DNA of 64,000 bases from an uncultured Clostridia bacterium (GTDB lineage: Bacteria > Bacillota > Clostridia > Christensenellales > Pumilibacteraceae): contig CANPVN010000003.1 of assembly GCA_947581755.1 (NCBI GenBank), forward strand, positions 30,399 to 94,398, written 5' to 3'. The translations under genes were made by a program, and so were the position numbers. How positions within the stretch are numbered: position 1 is the stretch's first letter; each line of letters opens with the position of its first letter. The notes under the pieces were generated by a model. The model saw only the letters and a program-made list of their open reading frames with translations. It made no database searches and had not been told where the DNA came from. Positions 53,792-61,417 of this stretch are shown one piece after another.

Positions 53792-53918
53792 GAAAAGAGT
53801 GCAACCGATTAACAAAAGCGTTATTGGTTTATCGGATTGCGTCTCCGAAAGCGTCCCGTTATAACTGAAAAGCGTTGATCCGTTGTGCTCTTTTCGTAAA
53901 CAGAAGAGAGCATTTTTT
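53792..53918 (+). terminator. Riboswitch expression platform: antiterminator and terminator
   Basis: Terminator: TGCTCTTTT (53886-53894) pairs with AAGAGAGCA (53904-53912), then six T (53913-53918). Antiterminator: GAAAAGAGTGCAAC (53792-53805) can pair over all 14 positions, with two G-U pairs, to GTTGTGCTCTTTTC (53882-53895), which contains the 5' arm of the terminator. The two folds exclude one another. By family rule B12 binding should favour the terminator. Confidence 0.8.
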
Positions 53919-53945
53919 ATGCAACAAAAAAAAGGAGCGAAACAA

Positions 53946-54182
53946 ATGGCTGTATTGAACGTGAAGGAAGAGAACAGACTTTGGGCTATCTCAAAACTTA
54001 AAGAAAAGAGCGTCGAGATCGGCAGATTGCCAAAAAAGAGCGATTTTGACGAACTCACACGCACGCGTATAAAGTCCTTTTTGGGGCCGTGGCCGAGAGC
54101 GCTCGAAGCCGCGGGACTCAAAACGCCCAAAATACGAAAAATATCGAAAACCAAAAACGGACAAGGAGAAAATAAACAATGA
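53946..54182 (+). CDS. Small protein with HNH-associated repeat
   Basis: A 78-residue basic protein. The segment EIGRLPKKSDFDELTRTRIKS followed by FLGPWPRALEAAGL matches the homing-endonuclease-associated HNH repeat (GRxPxxxDF...FGSWxxALxAAGL), a helical module thought to bind DNA. No nuclease domain is present. The C-terminal 18 residues are Lys-rich. AAAGGAG (53931-53937) fixes the start at 53946; in-frame ATGs upstream lie at or before the terminator. Its stop overlaps the next start as ATGA. As first gene under the riboswitch it could be a small regulator of the cluster, but nothing proves this. Confidence 0.65.
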   Translation: MAVLNVKEENRLWAISKLKEKSVEIGRLPKKSDFDELTRTRIKSFLGPWPRALEAAGLKTPKIRKISKTKNGQGENKQ

Positions 54183-56308
54183 AAACAAAAAAATATGTTG
54201 CGCTTGTAATTGCCGTCTTGATGACTTTTTTAAGTTTTTACGCTTGCGCGCCCCAAGATAACCCCGTCGGAGCCGTATACTATACGGTTACTTTTTTGCT
54301 TGACGGCGGAACAATGCCTCAATCGGTTTCCGAACTCGAAGTTGAGAAAGGAACGCGTCTCGAACTTCAAAAATACAAACCCACAAAAAGCGATTACATA
54401 TTTTCGGGTTGGATTGCGGGCGAAACGAAATATGCCCAGAACGACGCAATAGTAGTAAATGCGGATATTACTTTAACGGCGCAATGGGAGCCTGTTCCGA
54501 ATCAAAAATTTATTGTCACATTCTGTCCCGAGGGCGGAACTTTGGACGGCTCTTCAGCCGATAAAAAAGTCGAAGTCGAAAAGGATGCCGTTCTCGATTT
54601 TTCGGACTATCTTCCTCAAAGGCAGAATTATATTTTCAAAGGTTGGAGAGCGGGAGAGAGGGTGTTTGACGGCGGCGTCTATACCGTAGTCGAAAATATC
54701 GAGTTTACGGCGGTATGGGAAAAGGCTCCGTCGTCGGACGATAATTTTGTATTTCAAGCAAATAGCGACGGAACGGGATATATACTCAAAGCGCTGTCCG
54801 AGGAACTCGACACTACCGAACTTGTCGTGCCCGCATACTATGACGGAAAGCCCGTTGTCGGTATCGGAAGGAGCGTATTCTCCTATAACGATAAGATAAC
54901 ATGCGTGGACTTGTCGTGTTGCGACAAACTCGAAGAGATAGGAGATTGGAATTTTTATGATTGTTCCGCGCTTGTCGAGATAAATTCAGAGGGTTGCGAA
55001 TCCTTGAAAAAGATAGGCAACAGTTGTTTTTGCAAACTGCCCTTGACGACGAAAATAAATTTGAAAGGATTGAGTTCGCTTACCGAAATAGGTTCGCAGA
55101 GTTTTCGCGGCGAGGAAAAAACGCCTCTCAATGTGACCGAACTCGATTTTTCGGATTGCGTCTCCTTAAAAGCCATAGGACAGATGAGTTTTTGGTATGT
55201 AGGCGTAAAAGAACTTGATTTTTCGAATACCCAAATCGAGGACTTCGAAAGACAAACTATCCATTACAGTACCGCGCTTGAAACTTTGAAATTGCCAAAG
55301 ACGCTGAACCTTACTAAAAACAGTTCGGAGTTTTGCAGTCGATGCGAAAACCTCTCTCAAATCATTCTCGACCCGATGAATATTTTTATGACGGTTGAGG
55401 ACAACGCTCTTATGGACGCGGACAAAACGATTATCTTCAAATATGCGGTAAAATCCGACGCTAAGATATACAAGGCTCCCGAAAGCGTAAAAACAATTAT
55501 GTCGTGCGCCTTCTACAAAGCCGAGCGGCTCGAAGAAATCGACTTTATGTCCGCTCATGTTACGGAGATAGGTTATGCCGCTTTCTATGACTGTTCCGCC
55601 GCGGTATTGAAGATGCCTTTCGGCGAGGACGGAACGTATGAGGACGGCTCTCAAAGTTGCGAATCGGCAAACGATTGGAAGGCGGGAGTAAAGGAAGTTT
55701 TGTTCGGACGCCCCGCAAAATCCTTTTTCTTCGAGACGAGTCTTATCGACGGACTCTCGCTCACCGAATCGGAGTTTGATTTTACCGCTTGCGCAAAATA
55801 CGGACCTTCTTTCGATCCCCAAAATTGCGAACTTAAAGTAAGACTCAACGGAGCGGAGATAGTCGGACAAGAGGGAAACTTCACCGTTTCTTTGTCCGAC
55901 GGCGAAAATACAATAGAACTTATCGCAAGTTGCGACGGCAAGACCGAGACGAAAACCTATAAAGTCACAAAAACCGCAAAAGCCGAACTTAAAACGAATT
56001 TGACCGAGGGAGTGGCTTCGGGAATTATGAACTTTCGGATATGGGCGGAAGTAGCGGGACAAAAGCAGGATTTGACGGGAAAAACTCTTAACGTGTTGTT
56101 CGCTTGGGAGAGTTCGAATTATTCGGGTTTCGCTCCCGTTATGGGAAACGACGTAACAATTTCATACAACGCTACCGAGAAATATTTTGACGTTTCTATC
56201 GATATAGATTCTATTAATATGTGGTACTTTGAATCGGCTTGTAAAATCAAGTTCGAGATCCAAGGCTATACCGCCGAGCCTCTCGTTTTGAGTTTTGATT
56301 TGGAGTGA
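54179..56308 (+). CDS. Surface lipoprotein with InlB and BspA repeats in the B12 operon
   Basis: A 709-residue protein, signal peptide with Cys23 after FYA (a slightly atypical lipobox). Two InlB-type repeats lie at about 33-105 and 112-182 (SDYIFSGW, QNYIFKGW). BspA-type leucine-rich repeats occupy about 195-490 (LEEIGDWNFYDCSALVEI, LKKIGNSCFCKL). About 535-605 is an Ig-like module (CELKVRLNGAEIVGQEGNF ... GENTIELIA) that recurs three times in the next gene. A final beta domain follows. Its place in the operon suggests an outer scaffold or receptor for a corrinoid or its carrier; direct evidence is lacking. Translation is coupled to the gene upstream; the next gene starts seven bases after the stop. 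Confidence 0.75.
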   Translation: MKTKKYVALVIAVLMTFLSFYACAPQDNPVGAVYYTVTFLLDGGTMPQSVSELEVEKGTRLELQKYKPTKSDYIFSGWIAGETKYAQNDAIVVNADITLTAQWEPVPNQKFIVTFCPEGGTLDGSSADKKVEVEKDAVLDFSDYLPQRQNYIFKGWRAGERVFDGGVYTVVENIEFTAVWEKAPSSDDNFVFQANSDGTGYILKALSEELDTTELVVPAYYDGKPVVGIGRSVFSYNDKITCVDLSCCDKLEEIGDWNFYDCSALVEINSEGCESLKKIGNSCFCKLPLTTKINLKGLSSLTEIGSQSFRGEEKTPLNVTELDFSDCVSLKAIGQMSFWYVGVKELDFSNTQIEDFERQTIHYSTALETLKLPKTLNLTKNSSEFCSRCENLSQIILDPMNIFMTVEDNALMDADKTIIFKYAVKSDAKIYKAPESVKTIMSCAFYKAERLEEIDFMSAHVTEIGYAAFYDCSAAVLKMPFGEDGTYEDGSQSCESANDWKAGVKEVLFGRPAKSFFFETSLIDGLSLTESEFDFTACAKYGPSFDPQNCELKVRLNGAEIVGQEGNFTVSLSDGENTIELIASCDGKTETKTYKVTKTAKAELKTNLTEGVASGIMNFRIWAEVAGQKQDLTGKTLNVLFAWESSNYSGFAPVMGNDVTISYNATEKYFDVSIDIDSINMWYFESACKIKFEIQGYTAEPLVLSFDLE

Positions 56309-56314
56309 CGAATT

Positions 56315-58150
56315 ATGACACGTTATTTGAGGCATATACTTATAGTCTTTTTGATTATGACGCTTGCAATGTTTACAGTTGCGTGCGACAGTCCCGACAT
56401 AGCCATTGTTTGCGATGTGACAGACGGCGAGATCAGCGAAAGGAGCGAATATTCTTTTTCGGCTCGGGCTGTATGCGGAAAGGACGACTGCGATTTGAAA
56501 GTTTCTTTCGGCGGAGTATTGATTTATCAAGGCGAGGACGGGAAATATTCGGTATTGCTCGAAAAAGGCGAGAATCAAATAAAATTGACGGCTACCCATT
56601 TGGGCAAAACAGAAGAACGTATTTACAAAGTCATATATCGCGCGGAATTTGAAATAGATACGGATATATCCGACGCTGTAATTGCGGACGGCAAGATCTC
56701 TTTTTATGCGAGAGCCTCTTTCAACGGCGCAGATTGTCCGCTTATCGCTCGGATAAACGGAGAGACTCTTAAAGCCGATGGCGACTCTTTTACCGCACAA
56801 CTTCAAAAAGGCGAAAACATAGTGTCTTTGACCGCAAGACATTCCGACTTGACCGAGAGTAAAGAGTGGCGAGTTTATATGGGAGAATTTGCGCTTTCGA
56901 CCGATCTTATCGAAACCGATACGATGGACGAAAATTTGCGTTTTCGCGTCGCCGCAAGTTATGACGGACAAATTTGCGCGCTTAAAGTGACATTGAACGG
57001 AGTCGAGATAATTCCCGTCGGGAATGTTTACGAACTCACTCTCCAAAAAGGCGAAAATATAATTCTCATGCTTGCTTCCACCGAGAAAGCGTCGGAACAA
57101 TTCCGATATAAGGTGAATTATATCAACGACCCTCCCAAACTCGAGACTTCGATTATCGACGGAAAAACTTACAAAGGAAGCAAATTCGGTTTCGACGTTT
57201 GGGCGACGGACGGGCTGGGCAAAAAACTCGGTTATAATTGCATTTCTTTCGGCGCAGATTGGGAGCGTGACGGCAGTTTTGTTCCTTTGCATAGCGTAAC
57301 GAAGGTGTGGGATGACAGCGGCTATACGAGTTTTTTGATAAATTTTGCAAACTCCGAGTTCTTACCTCATGCGAATGATCCCTTCGATCTCGAGATAACG
57401 GCGACGGACGGAGTGGGACGATGCGTATCTCGAACTTTCGGAATGACTTATGTTCCCGTCGCAATAGGCGAGAAAATAGGAGAGGTAGCATTTTCGCTCG
57501 AAGGCTTTTCGATAGGTTGCGGTTATTTTATAAAGCCTTGCAAACTTTCCGTTTACGAGGGAGTGAACTTTGCTTCGATACTTACTCAAACGATAATCGA
57601 GAACGGTTGGAGTTATTCGTCCACGGGTATGGTTTCAAACGGTTTTTATCTGTCGGGAATAAGCGGACTCGATTTGAGCGGTAACGCCGTCCCGGAGGAA
57701 TTATGGGAACATATCCCAAAGAGCGGTAGATTTTACAAGACTATGCCCAAGCCCGAGCAAGGCGAGTATGAACTTTCGGAATTTTGCTTTGCGCAAGGCG
57801 GCGGCTGGATGTATTCGGTAAACACGGTCTATAAAAATTACGGTTTTTCGGATTATTATCCTCAGGACGGAGACGTCGTAAGAGTACAGTTTACGGTTTG
57901 GTACGGCTCAGACCTCGGCGGCGGGGGTGCTATGGGCGGAAGCGAGGCGGTAAGTTGGCTGACCGACGATCCCGACTACGGCGATATTATGTTTTTACTT
58001 GCCCAAACTGCGGAAGTTTTGAAGGACTCTTCGGCGGACAGAGGAGTGTATGACGAAGTTATCGGGGAAATATCCAAATGGAATATCTCGTCGGCGACAA
58101 TGGCGGAGCAGATAAAAAAATTGACGGAGAGTTACGGTAATTTGTTATGA
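56315..58150 (+). CDS. Lipoprotein with three Ig-like modules and a DUF4430 domain
   Basis: A 611-residue lipoprotein; lipobox TVAC, Cys24. Residues about 30-275 hold three copies of an Ig-like module with the cores GKYSVLLEKGENQIKLTA, DSFTAQLQKGENIVSLTA and VYELTLQKGENIILMLA. A further beta domain follows. About 395-545 is a DUF4430 domain, the bacterial relative of the transcobalamin/intrinsic-factor beta domain: YEGVNFASILTQTI, then GGGWMYSVNTVYKNYG and DGDVVRVQFT. The tail is helical. I infer a cell-surface corrinoid-binding or lid subunit. Its stop overlaps the start of the alpha/alpha-toroid gene by four bases. Confidence 0.8.
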   Translation: MTRYLRHILIVFLIMTLAMFTVACDSPDIAIVCDVTDGEISERSEYSFSARAVCGKDDCDLKVSFGGVLIYQGEDGKYSVLLEKGENQIKLTATHLGKTEERIYKVIYRAEFEIDTDISDAVIADGKISFYARASFNGADCPLIARINGETLKADGDSFTAQLQKGENIVSLTARHSDLTESKEWRVYMGEFALSTDLIETDTMDENLRFRVAASYDGQICALKVTLNGVEIIPVGNVYELTLQKGENIILMLASTEKASEQFRYKVNYINDPPKLETSIIDGKTYKGSKFGFDVWATDGLGKKLGYNCISFGADWERDGSFVPLHSVTKVWDDSGYTSFLINFANSEFLPHANDPFDLEITATDGVGRCVSRTFGMTYVPVAIGEKIGEVAFSLEGFSIGCGYFIKPCKLSVYEGVNFASILTQTIIENGWSYSSTGMVSNGFYLSGISGLDLSGNAVPEELWEHIPKSGRFYKTMPKPEQGEYELSEFCFAQGGGWMYSVNTVYKNYGFSDYYPQDGDVVRVQFTVWYGSDLGGGGAMGGSEAVSWLTDDPDYGDIMFLLAQTAEVLKDSSADRGVYDEVIGEISKWNISSATMAEQIKKLTESYGNLL

Positions 58151-60000
58151 AAAGACTTTGGATTGTTATATTTATGTTTTTCGGTATAACGATTTGTTGT
58201 TGCGGCTCTCTGTTAGCCTCGGCGCAACAAGATATATCTTCGCGTATTTCCTCGGCTATCGATGGGATAATAGAGTGGAAGAAAGACGACGTAGGCTCCG
58301 AAAAAGACGGCTTTTTACTCAACGACGAATTTTTGACTCAAGCGGGCACCACCGCGGGAGATTGGTATCCGATAGCATTGGGGAGATTGGGCATTACCGA
58401 CAACGCAACGGGATATTTGGCTGTACTTAACGATTTGATAGACAAACGTTATGCCACAAAGGATAAACTCGACAGAGCGAAGGCTACCGAATGGCACCGT
58501 ATAGCGCTTGCAACGCTTGCTTCGGGCGGCAATCCGAGAAGAGTCGGAGAGAAAGGTTCTATAGATCTTATAGCCGACGGAACTTATGACAGAAGAGACG
58601 AAAACGGCGACGGCATCTTGGGAAAACAGGGCATAAACGGCTTTATTTGGGGACTTATCACATTGGACAGTATGTATTATGAAGTTCCCAAGGACGCGTT
58701 TTATTCCCGAGACGATATAATTCTGAACATTCTCAATCGCCGACTTGCCGACGGCGGTTGGGCATTGACGGGAGAGGAAAGCGATCCCGATATAACGGCG
58801 ATGGCGCTCCAAGCGCTTGCGCCCTATTATAACAGCGAAAAGAACTATGAATATCTCGATGCCTCTTCCGAAACGATAATAAAAAAAGCGCGTCAAGCCA
58901 TAGACGACGGGCTTTCGGTACTCTCGGAACTTCAACTCGAGGACGGAGATTTTTCGAGTTGGGGTACGGTAAACAGCGAAAGCGTATCGCAAGTCATAAT
59001 AGCGTTGTGTTCTTTGGGCATAGACCCTTTTAACGACGAGCGTTTCATAAAGGGCGAAAAGACTTTGTTCGACGGACTCATGAAGTACAAAAATTCCGAC
59101 GGCGGATTTCTTCATTCTTTTGTTTTTGACAATGACAATCCGACCGCCGACCCCGCAAAATCCAACAGCATGGCGAGTGAACAGGCTCTGCTTGCTTTGA
59201 CTTCGCTCAAAAGATTAAAAGAGGGAAAACGCAGATTGTACGACTTTCGTCCCGAGCAGAGCGAGGAGACAAAGACTCTCATAAAGCGGACGCAAGAGGA
59301 GATAAAAGGACTTGACGAGTTTTCCCCGAATTCGGAAATTCAACGAGTTTACGATTTGTATAACACCGTATCCGCGTCGGAGAGAAGTTACGTTACAAAC
59401 TATGCTTACCTTGCCGAACTTATGGAATTTGCAGGACTCGAATTTGCAGAAGAAGAGATAGAGTACAACAGCGGCGACGCGGGGATAATAACTCCCATTA
59501 CCTATTTTACCGAGTCGGATAAGCGTGAATGCGAGTCTTTGCCTTTGACACTTACGGGCGAATACAGAGCGCAAGTTTTACGCTTGTGGCAAAAGATAAT
59601 TTGTTGCGAGGATTTTCAAGACAAGAATTATTATTACATAAAACTCGAAAAGGCAAAAAACGAGATAGACGATATAGCCGCCGAGACGGAATATATAAAG
59701 AACGAGATAAAAAACAAACTCTATCCTTTCGACTCCATAAGCCTCAAAGACAGAAATACCGTAAATTCGATTTACGAGCGGTTTATTGCGCTTTCGGAGT
59801 ATGACAGAGGCGCTTTTGAAAAATCCGACGTAGAAGGGCTGATAAAGGCAAAAAAGCAAGTAGATACATTATTTGCGGCTACCGTAACCGTTATCGTCTT
59901 GAGCGTCGTCGCCCTCGGTATCATAATATTTGTCGTTCTTCATGTAAGGAAACGCAAAAAGGAAAAACTTAGCAGACAAATGACGGAGAGTGAAGAATGA
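58147..60000 (+). CDS. Membrane-anchored alpha/alpha-toroid protein, transcobalamin alpha-domain-like
   Basis: A 617-residue exported protein. The signal peptide ends near SLLASAQQ. Residues about 35-370 are helical repeats of the squalene-cyclase/prenyltransferase toroid kind: DWYPIALGRLG, EWHRIALATLASGGNP, DGGWALTGEESDPDITAMALQALAPY, DFSSWGTVNSESVSQVIIALCSLG, DGGFLHSF and SMASEQALLALTSLKRL. The DPDITAMALQAL type pattern also occurs in intrinsic factor and transcobalamin alpha domains. A helical stalk follows, then a membrane span at about 575-597 and a basic cytoplasmic tail, so the toroid faces outward. Together with the DUF4430 proteins it could form a split cobalamin-binding clamp. No terpene-cyclase catalytic motif is seen. 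Confidence 0.8.
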   Translation: MKRLWIVIFMFFGITICCCGSLLASAQQDISSRISSAIDGIIEWKKDDVGSEKDGFLLNDEFLTQAGTTAGDWYPIALGRLGITDNATGYLAVLNDLIDKRYATKDKLDRAKATEWHRIALATLASGGNPRRVGEKGSIDLIADGTYDRRDENGDGILGKQGINGFIWGLITLDSMYYEVPKDAFYSRDDIILNILNRRLADGGWALTGEESDPDITAMALQALAPYYNSEKNYEYLDASSETIIKKARQAIDDGLSVLSELQLEDGDFSSWGTVNSESVSQVIIALCSLGIDPFNDERFIKGEKTLFDGLMKYKNSDGGFLHSFVFDNDNPTADPAKSNSMASEQALLALTSLKRLKEGKRRLYDFRPEQSEETKTLIKRTQEEIKGLDEFSPNSEIQRVYDLYNTVSASERSYVTNYAYLAELMEFAGLEFAEEEIEYNSGDAGIITPITYFTESDKRECESLPLTLTGEYRAQVLRLWQKIICCEDFQDKNYYYIKLEKAKNEIDDIAAETEYIKNEIKNKLYPFDSISLKDRNTVNSIYERFIALSEYDRGAFEKSDVEGLIKAKKQVDTLFAATVTVIVLSVVALGIIIFVVLHVRKRKKEKLSRQMTESEE

Positions 60001-60539
60001 AAAAGGATCTTTTTGCTATTTGCATAGTCATATTTATTCTTGCGCTTGTCTTTTCGGGCGTAAAAATTCAGTCCGTTGACGAATATTATCTCGTCCATAT
60101 AGACGACATAACTCCCGAGAGCCAAACGGTATTTCTTACGATTCGTTGCGATACGATACTCGACAATTGGCAACAACTCGACCCTGCGTTGAGGTACGAA
60201 AAATATGTCCCTTCCGACGGCGTTATTCTCAAAAGACACGAATATGTCCTGCGTGACGGAGATACTGTGTACGATATTCTCGACAGAGCGATAAGGCACA
60301 ACAAAATACAGATGGAATGTGCGTATTCGGTGAACTACGCAAGCGTATATGTAAAGGGGATAAATCATCTTTACGAATTTTCTTGCGGAGAACTTTCGGG
60401 TTGGATGTATACGGTAAACGGAATTTTTCCCAATTACGGTTGCAGTAAGTATGTTTTACGCGACGGCGACGAAATAGTATGGAGTTATACATGCGACTTG
60501 GGACGCGACGTAGGATGCGATTGGGGGATGCAAAAATGA
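59997..60539 (+). CDS. Small exported DUF4430 protein, transcobalamin beta-domain-like
   Basis: A 180-residue protein. An uncleaved or signal-anchor helix lies at residues 5-23 without a lipobox. The DUF4430 domain fills about 75-180: VLRDGDTVYDILDRAI, then ELSGWMYTVNGIFPNYGCSKYVLRDGD and EIVWSYTCDLGRDVGCDW. This is the classic pattern of the transcobalamin beta-domain clan. The ATG overlaps the toroid gene's stop, and its own stop overlaps ecfT, so stoichiometric production of toroid, beta domain and transporter seems intended. Corrinoid binding is inferred from domain type and riboswitch. Confidence 0.85.
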   Translation: MKKDLFAICIVIFILALVFSGVKIQSVDEYYLVHIDDITPESQTVFLTIRCDTILDNWQQLDPALRYEKYVPSDGVILKRHEYVLRDGDTVYDILDRAIRHNKIQMECAYSVNYASVYVKGINHLYEFSCGELSGWMYTVNGIFPNYGCSKYVLRDGDEIVWSYTCDLGRDVGCDWGMQK

Positions 60540-61417
60540 GATATTTTGACAGACTTCATCCCTTGTCCGCGCTCGTTTATTTTTTGATGATAATACTCAT
60601 CGCGATGATAACTATGCATCCTGTCATAACGGCAGTGTGCTATCTTACCGCGGTAATTTTTTGCGGAATGCTTATAGGTTTCGGTAAGTTGCTGTCAAGT
60701 CTTGCTTACAGTATTCCGCTGATGATTTTGATAGCGTTGACGAATCCCATATTTGTCCATAAGGGAGAGACTATTCTGTTCTTTCTCAACGATAATCCCG
60801 TGACGGCAGAGGCGATTTTGTACGGAGCGAACGCCTCAATGATGTTAATGGCTGTATTTTATTGGTGCCGCAATTACAGTACGATAATGACCTCGGATAA
60901 ATTCATATATCTTTTCGGCAGAGTCATTCCCAAATTGTCGCTCGTACTGTCTTTGACGCTTGCTTTTATTCCCAAGTTAAAGCGCAGATACAAGGAAATA
61001 GACGAGGCGCAAAAGGGACTCGGCATATATGCGGGAAAAAATTTTACCGACAGGATACTCGGAAAATTCCGCGTGCTTTCGATATTGCTTACGGACAGTC
61101 TCGAAAACGCTTTGGAGACCGCCGACAGTATGAAGGCGAGGGGATACGGCTTGAAGGGACGCGCAAGTTACGCTATTTATCGTTTTACTTTGTCCGACCT
61201 TGCGTTTTTGATTGCGACGGCTGTATTTGGAGTGGGAACGCTGACGTTTATCGCGCTCGGAGCGGCGGACTTCGGTTTTTATCCTTCGATAACTCCGATA
61301 AACTTATCGATACAAAGTTGCGTTATGTATTGCGCTCTTGCGATTTTGGGATTTGTATCCGTTTTTTGCGAGATAAAGGAGAATTTGATATGGCGTTATT
61401 GGAAATCCAAAACTTGA
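60536..61417 (+). CDS. ecfT: ECF transporter transmembrane component EcfT
   Basis: A 293-residue membrane protein of the CbiQ/EcfT family, the T component linking ATPases to the substrate-binding S subunit. Coupling-helix signature SMKARGYGLKGR (about 205-216) contains the conserved Ala-Arg-Gly. About six hydrophobic segments are present. Start at 60536, overlapping the DUF4430 stop by ATGA. The last 28 bases overlap the ATPase gene in another frame. Next to dedicated ATPase and S genes, this is a group I (dedicated) ECF system. Confidence 0.92.
   Translation: MRYFDRLHPLSALVYFLMIILIAMITMHPVITAVCYLTAVIFCGMLIGFGKLLSSLAYSIPLMILIALTNPIFVHKGETILFFLNDNPVTAEAILYGANASMMLMAVFYWCRNYSTIMTSDKFIYLFGRVIPKLSLVLSLTLAFIPKLKRRYKEIDEAQKGLGIYAGKNFTDRILGKFRVLSILLTDSLENALETADSMKARGYGLKGRASYAIYRFTLSDLAFLIATAVFGVGTLTFIALGAADFGFYPSITPINLSIQSCVMYCALAILGFVSVFCEIKENLIWRYWKSKT

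Noticed and set aside
53883..53945. Longer start for the HNH-repeat protein
   Set aside because: It would place the start inside or at the edge of the riboswitch terminator; AAAGGAG supports 53946.
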